64,000 bases of DNA. Origin: Balaenoptera acutorostrata (lineage: Eukaryota > Chordata > Mammalia > Artiodactyla > Balaenopteridae). The stretch is from assembly GCF_949987535.1 (NCBI RefSeq), contig NW_026646039.1:62001-126000 (forward strand), given 5' to 3'. Below, piece after piece: positions 63,657 to 64,000 of this stretch. The notes under the pieces are model-generated. The model saw only the letters and a list, made by a program, of their open reading frames with translations. It was not told the origin of the DNA and did not search any database. How positions within the stretch are numbered: the first letter of the stretch is position 1; each line of letters starts with the position of its first letter. The position numbers and the translations under genes are program-made.

Positions 63657-64000
63657 GCTACCCTTGACGGCTTCTGCCTCCAATAGATTTCCTAAGCACT
63701 AGTGTTTTAAGGAACAGGTTAAAAAGAGAATCCTAATGTGATTTCGTGATAATGGGTGTGTTCCTTATCTTCTCCTCGTGTCTAAACTCTTCTCCATGGC
63801 TGGACCCCCAAATAATATTCCTTTACGTGCTAAGGGGTATCTAGAGAGTGTGATAGGTTTAATAACTACCCTCACCCTAACGCGTACCCTAACCCTAACC
63901 GCTACCCTAAACCTAACGAGTACCCTAATCCTAACCCGTACCCTAAACCGAGCCCTAACCCTAACACTAACCCTAAATCTAACCCTAACCCATACCCTAC
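63657..64000 (+). repeat. Partial monomer at the right window edge (J2-like)
   Basis: 344 bp of a monomer are present, ending inside the telomere-like half after CCCATACCCTAC. GAGAGTGTGATAGG, ACCGCTACCCTAAACC and AAATCTAACC identify it as J2-like. The array continues to the right. Confidence 0.92.

Larger units (their letters stand above)
1..64000. repeat. Telomere-hybrid satellite array, 422-bp monomer, fills the window
   Basis: The block beginning GCTACCCTTGA recurs from 30 to 63657 at a spacing of usually 422 bp. I count 152 starts and 151 complete monomers, 98 of them exactly 422 bp. The commonest other lengths are 421, 439/440, 416, 428, 409, 410 and 386; the extremes are 319 and 442. 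All copies run in the same direction and no inverted copy was seen. No foreign sequence interrupts the array. Neither edge is a true array boundary: the window opens inside a telomere-like tail and ends inside one. The CCCTAA-derived half points to subtelomeric or heterochromatic satellite in a TTAGGG-telomere eukaryote. A pericentromeric or interstitial block cannot be excluded from sequence alone. Confidence 0.98.

Noticed and set aside
1..64000. CRISPR array
   Set aside because: The repeat is a contiguous 422-bp satellite without unique spacers, there are no cas genes, and the sequence is telomere-related eukaryotic DNA.
1..64000. Integrated herpesvirus telomeric repeats
   Set aside because: Some herpesviruses carry TTAGGG arrays, but no viral gene or packaging sequence accompanies the repeats, and the 422-bp hybrid unit is amplified in satellite fashion.

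Overview
The whole window is one uninterrupted tandem satellite array. I find no protein gene, RNA gene, transposon or CRISPR array, and no unrelated DNA breaks the array. Taking each monomer to start at its GCTACCC, I count 151 complete monomers between 30 and 63656, plus a 29-base tail on the left and a 344-base partial copy on the right. Of the 151, 98 are exactly 422 bp. Each monomer is a hybrid. About 212 bp are non-telomeric unique sequence, followed by about 210 bp (35 hexamers) of degenerate, phase-locked CCCTAA repeats. The array continues past both window edges.

The organism is a eukaryote with TTAGGG-type telomeres (vertebrates, many other animals, many fungi and some protists), or one descended from such a lineage. 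I do not recognise the 212-bp half, so I cannot name the species. Many recurrent variants are C-to-T or G-to-A changes at CpG, which suggests a genome that methylates CpG. Subtelomeric or heterochromatic satellite is the most likely setting, but this is inference because no chromosome end is visible. The plus strand is the C-rich strand, so if the array keeps telomere polarity the chromosome end lies to the left.

Periods are nested: 6 bp (telomere hexamer), 18 bp (three-hexamer subunit), 422 bp (monomer), and then multimers. From about 1 to 24 kb the array is a patchwork of unequal duplications (offsets 2538, 4645, 5086, 3801, 3379 and 861 bp). From about 21.5 to 60.3 kb it is dominated by two related seven-monomer higher-order repeats. 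H1 is 2954 bp (order K4-K5-K6-K7-K1-K2-K3). H2 is about 2969 bp (order J1-J2-J3-J4-K1-K2-K3). They share K1-K2-K3, and K7 and J4 are alike in their telomere-like halves. H1 and H2 blocks are themselves repeated at offsets of 9718, 13411 and 10544 bp.

Nothing here works as a gene set. The many open frames of about 100 codons (Thr-Leu, Pro-Asn or Arg-Val dipeptides) arise because CCCTAA contains a stop in only one frame per strand. The points of most interest are the telomere-satellite hybrid unit, the six-base quantisation of indels, a 102-bp deletion explained by a 14-bp direct repeat, the modular H1/H2 organisation, the CpG-decay signature, and a cluster of single-base indels near 59.9-62.4 kb that may mark an assembly problem at a chimeric monomer.
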